NCBI GenBank assembly: GCA_964581885.1
Contig: CAZOPS010000033.1
Coordinates: 1-8,387, forward strand
Direction: 5' to 3'
DNA: 8,387 nt
DNA from: JAYEID01 sp964581885
Lineage (GTDB): Bacteria > Patescibacteriota > WWE3 > JAUXAW01 > JAYEID01
The notes below the pieces were generated by a model. That model had not been told where the DNA came from, made no database searches, and saw only the letters and a list, made by a program, of their open reading frames with translations. Below, in pieces: positions 5,822 through 8,387 of this stretch; position 1 is the first letter of the stretch, and each line of letters begins with the position of its first letter. The position numbers and the translations under genes were made by a program.

Positions 5822-6883
5822 ATGAAGGCGTTAATTACTGCTGGTGGGCGGGGAACTCGCCTCCGGCCAATAACTCATACCTCCAACAAACATCTTATCC
5901 CTATTGCAAATAAACCAATGATTTTCTATGCCTTAGAAGCGGTTCAGGAGGTGGGTATATCTGAGGTTGGGATTATTGTTAATGAAACTCGACCTGAGGT
6001 GGAATCAGTGTTGGGTAACGGCGAGGAATTTGGTTTAAATATTTCTTATATTGAACAAGAGGAGCCTTTGGGGCTTGCTCACTGCCTCAAGATTTCCCGC
6101 GATTTTCTGGGAGACGAATCTTTTTTGTTTTATTTGGGAGATAATATTTTAGCTGGTGGAGTTTCTCCTTTTGTTAAACGCTTTAAGAATGAAGACGTAT
6201 CAGCGTTGTTGTTACTTTCAGAAGTCCCGGACCCGGGAAGGTTTGGGGTTGCAGAAATAGAGGGTACTAAAATTGTGGGGATTGAAGAGAAGCCAGAAAA
6301 CCCCAAAAGTAATTTTGCTGTGACCGGAGTTTATTTTTACACGCCAAAAGTTTGGGAAGCTGTGGAACAGGTAGAGCCTTCGGCTCGTGGGGAGTTAGAA
6401 ATTTCTGATGTTCATGATTATTTGATTAAAGAAGGTTACTCAGTTATATATGAAAATGTAAGTGGCTGGTGGAAAGATACAGGTAAGCCGGAGGATTTGC
6501 TGGCAGCTAATCACTTGGTATTAAGTCGCCTTGAGGGAGAAATAAAAGGGGATTTGGAAGGCACTGAGGTTAGAGGTTCTGTGGCAGTGGGGCGCGGTTC
6601 TAAGATTAGAAACACACTCCTGCGCGGTCCGTTAATAATTGGAGAAAACGTGCGAATAGAGGATTCTTATCTAGGGCCTTACACTTCTGTTTCAGACCAT
6701 TCTGTTATAGTGGAGAGTGAGCTTGAAAATTCAATTGTGTTAGAAAATGCAGAAGTCCTGAACCTACCCGCGCGGTTGGATGAGTCAATAATTGGTAAGG
6801 AGGCTTTTGTTTCGCGGGGTAAGAGATTGCCACGGACTTTAAGAATGGTTGTTGGTGATCAGAGTCAGGTTGAGATGGTATAA
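5822..6883 (+). CDS. rmlA: Long-form glucose-1-phosphate nucleotidylyltransferase (thymidylyltransferase type)
   Basis: This 353-residue protein joins a nucleotidyltransferase domain (1 to about 235) to a C-terminal left-handed beta-helix (about 248-345). Motifs: ITAGGRGTRLRPIT (5-18) for nucleotide phosphates, the sugar-site NKP (30-32), PLGLAHCL (82-89), LGDN with Asp107 (105-108), EKP (156-158), RGELEISD (189-196) and WWKDTGKPEDLL (216-227). The length, beta-helix and the ending GDQSQVE are those of the long-form RmlA family (StrD-like). It would combine glucose-1-phosphate with dTTP, or possibly UTP, to give NDP-glucose. The beta-helix replaces the short C-terminus of classical RmlA. No rmlB, rmlC or rmlD is in the window, whereas two UDP-glucose-using enzymes flank it, so UDP-glucose synthesis is a fair alternative. 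The start follows a 41-base gap after ugd. Confidence 0.9.
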   Translation: MKALITAGGRGTRLRPITHTSNKHLIPIANKPMIFYALEAVQEVGISEVGIIVNETRPEVESVLGNGEEFGLNISYIEQEEPLGLAHCLKISRDFLGDESFLFYLGDNILAGGVSPFVKRFKNEDVSALLLLSEVPDPGRFGVAEIEGTKIVGIEEKPENPKSNFAVTGVYFYTPKVWEAVEQVEPSARGELEISDVHDYLIKEGYSVIYENVSGWWKDTGKPEDLLAANHLVLSRLEGEIKGDLEGTEVRGSVAVGRGSKIRNTLLRGPLIIGENVRIEDSYLGPYTSVSDHSVIVESELENSIVLENAEVLNLPARLDESIIGKEAFVSRGKRLPRTLRMVVGDQSQVEMV

Positions 6884-6884
6884 A
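6876..6884 (+). promoter_or_regulatory. Candidate extended -10 element ahead of galE
   Basis: TGGTATAAA combines an extended -10 TG (6876-6877) with TATAAA (6879-6884), five of six to consensus. It overlaps the stop codon of the upstream gene (6881-6883). No good -35 sits at 16-18 bases; the nearest, TTGGTG at 6852-6857, is 21 bases away. It would leave a leader of about 50 bases. Weak case. Confidence 0.25.
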
Positions 6885-6928
6885 GTAGAAACTTCAGCTC
6901 ATTCTTAGTTTTGTTGTATGCTTTAGTG

Positions 6929-6944
6929 TTTCTATGTTTCTATG
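6929..6944 (+). repeat. Perfect 8-base tandem repeat containing the galE start codon
   Basis: TTTCTATG occurs twice in direct succession (6929-6936 and 6937-6944). The ATG of the second copy is the galE start at 6942. The ATG of the first copy (6934) is out of frame with it. Confidence 0.6.
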
Positions 6945-7925
6945 AAAATATTTGTTACTGGGGGGGCTGGCTATGTTGGCTCCTTTGCCACCAAAAAACT
7001 TAATGAAGAAGGCCACAAAGTGGTGATTTTTGATAATCTTGAGAATGGCCATCGGGAGGTAGCTGAAAGGCTTGGCGTTCCGTTTGCTGAAGGAGATCTC
7101 CGTTGCAAAGGCGATATAGAAAACGTCCTTGATTCTTCTTTTGGTGCAGTAATGCATTTTGCTGCCTATACTGCGGTTGGACCCTCGATGAAAGATCCTC
7201 GAGCCTACTTTGAAAATAATATTGGTGGCGGGCTAAATTTGCTGGGGGCAGCTTTAGATGAGGGTATTGATAAATTTATATTTTCATCCAGCAGCGAAGT
7301 GTATGGTGAGGCGGAAAAACTTCCTCTAACCGAAGGAATGCCTCTTCAGGCAACTAATCCTTACGGGGCAACAAAGGTAATGTTTGAGAAGATTTTGCAC
7401 TGGTATGATCGGGCTTATGATTTTAATTATGTTGCTCTTCGCTACTTTAATGCTGCTGGTGCTGTACTTGATGGTTCCATGGGTGAGCATCATGAACCAG
7501 AAACCCACTTGGTTCCCGCTGCTATTTTGGGAGTTTTGGGCAAGCGGGAGTTTAAGCTTACTTGTGCTACAGATTTAGATACTCCAGACGGGACTCCTAT
7601 TCGCGACTATACACATGTTCTGGACATTGCTGATGCTCATGTGCGGGCTTTAGATTACCTTGAAGATGGTGGGGAAAGTAGTGCATTCAATGTTGGGAAG
7701 GGCAGCGGTTCAACTGTGTTGGAAATGGTTAAAGAAGTAGAACGGGTAAGTGGTAAAGAGCTGCCCCGGGAAGAAGGTGAAAAGAGAGAGGGAGAACCGT
7801 CCGCTAAATGGGCCTCAACCAAAAAAATTAAGGATATTTTGGGCTGGGAAGCAAAGTATGGAACTAAAGAGATAGTTGAATCAGCCTGGAAATGGCACTC
7901 CTCACACCCCAACGGCTATAGTTGA
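6942..7925 (+). CDS. galE: UDP-glucose 4-epimerase
   Basis: This 327-residue short-chain dehydrogenase fold has TGGAGYVG (6-13) and D31-N32 after the second strand for NAD. MHFAAYTAVGPS (71-82) and the substrate-side Ser cluster FSSSSEVYG (114-122) follow. The catalytic pair is Y141/K145 in NPYGATK. RYFNAAGA (167-174), HHEPETHLVP (183-192) and GTPIRDYTHVLDIADAH (217-233) are the signatures that separate GalE from dTDP-glucose dehydratases. REGEPSAKWASTKKIKDILG (282-301) is the usual C-terminal lobe. It interconverts UDP-glucose and UDP-galactose in the cytoplasm with bound NAD. Deviations are small: NNIGGGLNLL (92-101) where relatives have a Gly-Thr pair, and SSSSE in place of the usual SSS/T-A-A. 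A role on UDP-GlcNAc or UDP-glucuronate, the latter made by the upstream dehydrogenase, cannot be ruled out. Last gene of the sugar cluster. Confidence 0.92.
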   Translation: MKIFVTGGAGYVGSFATKKLNEEGHKVVIFDNLENGHREVAERLGVPFAEGDLRCKGDIENVLDSSFGAVMHFAAYTAVGPSMKDPRAYFENNIGGGLNLLGAALDEGIDKFIFSSSSEVYGEAEKLPLTEGMPLQATNPYGATKVMFEKILHWYDRAYDFNYVALRYFNAAGAVLDGSMGEHHEPETHLVPAAILGVLGKREFKLTCATDLDTPDGTPIRDYTHVLDIADAHVRALDYLEDGGESSAFNVGKGSGSTVLEMVKEVERVSGKELPREEGEKREGEPSAKWASTKKIKDILGWEAKYGTKEIVESAWKWHSSHPNGYS

Positions 7926-7971
7926 CAGCGCCTCAGTCAAGCGCTAGTCTAGAACCAGACCTTTTGTGGTT
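7922..7971 (+). promoter_or_regulatory. Possible promoter with inverted repeat between galE and the cysteine-rich gene
   Basis: A perfect -35 TTGACA (7922-7927) overlaps the galE stop. Seventeen bases later is TAGTCT (7945-7950), only three of six to -10. Within the spacer, AGCGC (7927-7931) and GCGCT (7941-7945) form an inverted repeat around nine bases, placed like an operator. Further on, AACCA (7953-7957) can pair with TGGTT (7967-7971), followed by two further T's, a very weak terminator. Neither reading is strong. Confidence 0.25.
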
Positions 7972-8001
7972 TTGTAGCTTTTCTCTGCAATTTTTCCTGT
8001 T

Positions 8002-8325
8002 ATGGAAAACGGTTCTAAAACTTTCGAATCTTTGAAAGACCTTAGATTTGTAGATTTTGTTTATATATTTTTCTTTCTAATTTTCCCTATAGCTATTTAT
8101 CTTACTGCTAGCTATTTTTATAAACAAAATATCCGAGATAACGTTAACAGCTGTCTGTCTATTGAAGAAGAATGCTTGCAGTTAGAAAATAGGCAAGCGT
8201 GTGCTGCAAATAGATTGTGCAGGTGGCATGAAAGTGAGCATATTTGTTGTTTTGTTGGTAATTATGCGATGGAAAAGCTTTTGGGTGGCACCAATTGTTG
8301 TCCAAAAGAGGAACTTTGCAACTAG
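8002..8325 (+). CDS. Small single-pass membrane protein with cysteine-rich outer domain, unknown function
   Basis: This 107-residue protein has a short polar N-terminus (1-17), one strong transmembrane helix at about 18-40, and a 67-residue tail with nine cysteines (51, 58, 67, 73, 82, 83, 99, 100, 106), including two Cys-Cys pairs. Such density suggests a disulfide-stabilised domain outside the membrane or a metal site. The stretch C67-x5-C73-R-W75-x6-C82-C83 loosely recalls the C-x-W core of small eukaryotic-type modules such as PSI, but I cannot assign it. The odd cysteine number leaves at least one unpaired, or used for a dimer. It starts 76 bases after galE, with no Shine-Dalgarno, and is followed by a GC-rich hairpin. 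Being in the same direction as the sugar cluster it may be cotranscribed, but nothing in it ties it to sugar metabolism. Confidence 0.7.
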   Translation: MENGSKTFESLKDLRFVDFVYIFFFLIFPIAIYLTASYFYKQNIRDNVNSCLSIEEECLQLENRQACAANRLCRWHESEHICCFVGNYAMEKLLGGTNCCPKEELCN

Positions 8326-8335
8326 TAAGTTCTAA

Positions 8336-8387
8336 GGCGGCGACTCCTATGTGTGTTCTGCAAATTACACAGGAGCCGCCGCGCGGC
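8336..8387. other. GC-rich bulged hairpin at the window end
   Basis: GGCGGC (8336-8341) pairs with GCCGCC (8375-8380), TCCT (8345-8348) with AGGA (8371-8374), and GTGT (8351-8354) with ACAC (8367-8370), leaving small bulges on the left arm and a 12-base loop. The last ten bases, GCCGCGCGGC (8378-8387), are a perfect palindrome overlapping the right arm. It begins 10 bases after the stop of the cysteine-rich gene, so a terminator is the simplest reading, but no T-run follows before the window ends. Confidence 0.5.

Noticed and set aside
7947..7965. GTCT/AGAC hairpin with T-run as a galE terminator
   Set aside because: A four-base stem is too short to support a call.

Overview
The window most resembles a genome fragment of a Candidate Phyla Radiation (Patescibacteria) bacterium, probably Microgenomates-like. 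This is inference, with no marker gene present. It rests on a REP-associated transposase, short membrane and secreted hypothetical proteins of the kind common in that group, AT-rich repetitive gene junctions, and the lack of a recognisable Shine-Dalgarno site before any of the nine plus-strand genes. No rRNA, tRNA, CRISPR array or phage gene is visible.

Left part (1-791): a REP-associated tyrosine transposase runs leftwards off the window edge. Behind its start lie two related palindromes (632-648 and 723-740) that look like REP elements. Candidate promoters for the transposase and for the rightward genes flank this block.

Middle-left (792-2788): three plus-strand genes for envelope-associated proteins: a membrane-anchored CAP/SCP-domain protein, an 84-residue three-helix membrane protein, and an exported DUF5667-like helical protein.

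Centre and right (2888-7925): a sugar cluster, all on the plus strand. It encodes two family-2 glycosyltransferases resembling dolichyl-phosphate mannose synthase (DPM1) and dolichyl-phosphate glucosyltransferase (ALG5), a UDP-glucose 6-dehydrogenase, a long-form glucose-1-phosphate nucleotidylyltransferase, and a UDP-glucose 4-epimerase. Together they would make NDP-glucose, convert it to UDP-glucuronate and UDP-galactose, and load sugars onto a polyprenyl phosphate for surface glycans or protein glycosylation.

Right end (7926-8387): a small single-pass membrane protein with nine cysteines, then a GC-rich bulged hairpin cut by the window end.

The points most worth a second look are the transposase with its neighbouring palindromes, the Arg-Arg pair where the dehydrogenase should carry an NAD-binding Asp, short repeats abutting successive start codons in the sugar cluster, the absence of Shine-Dalgarno sites, and the cysteine-rich membrane protein. 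I found no convincing new defence or mobile system beyond the transposase/REP pair.
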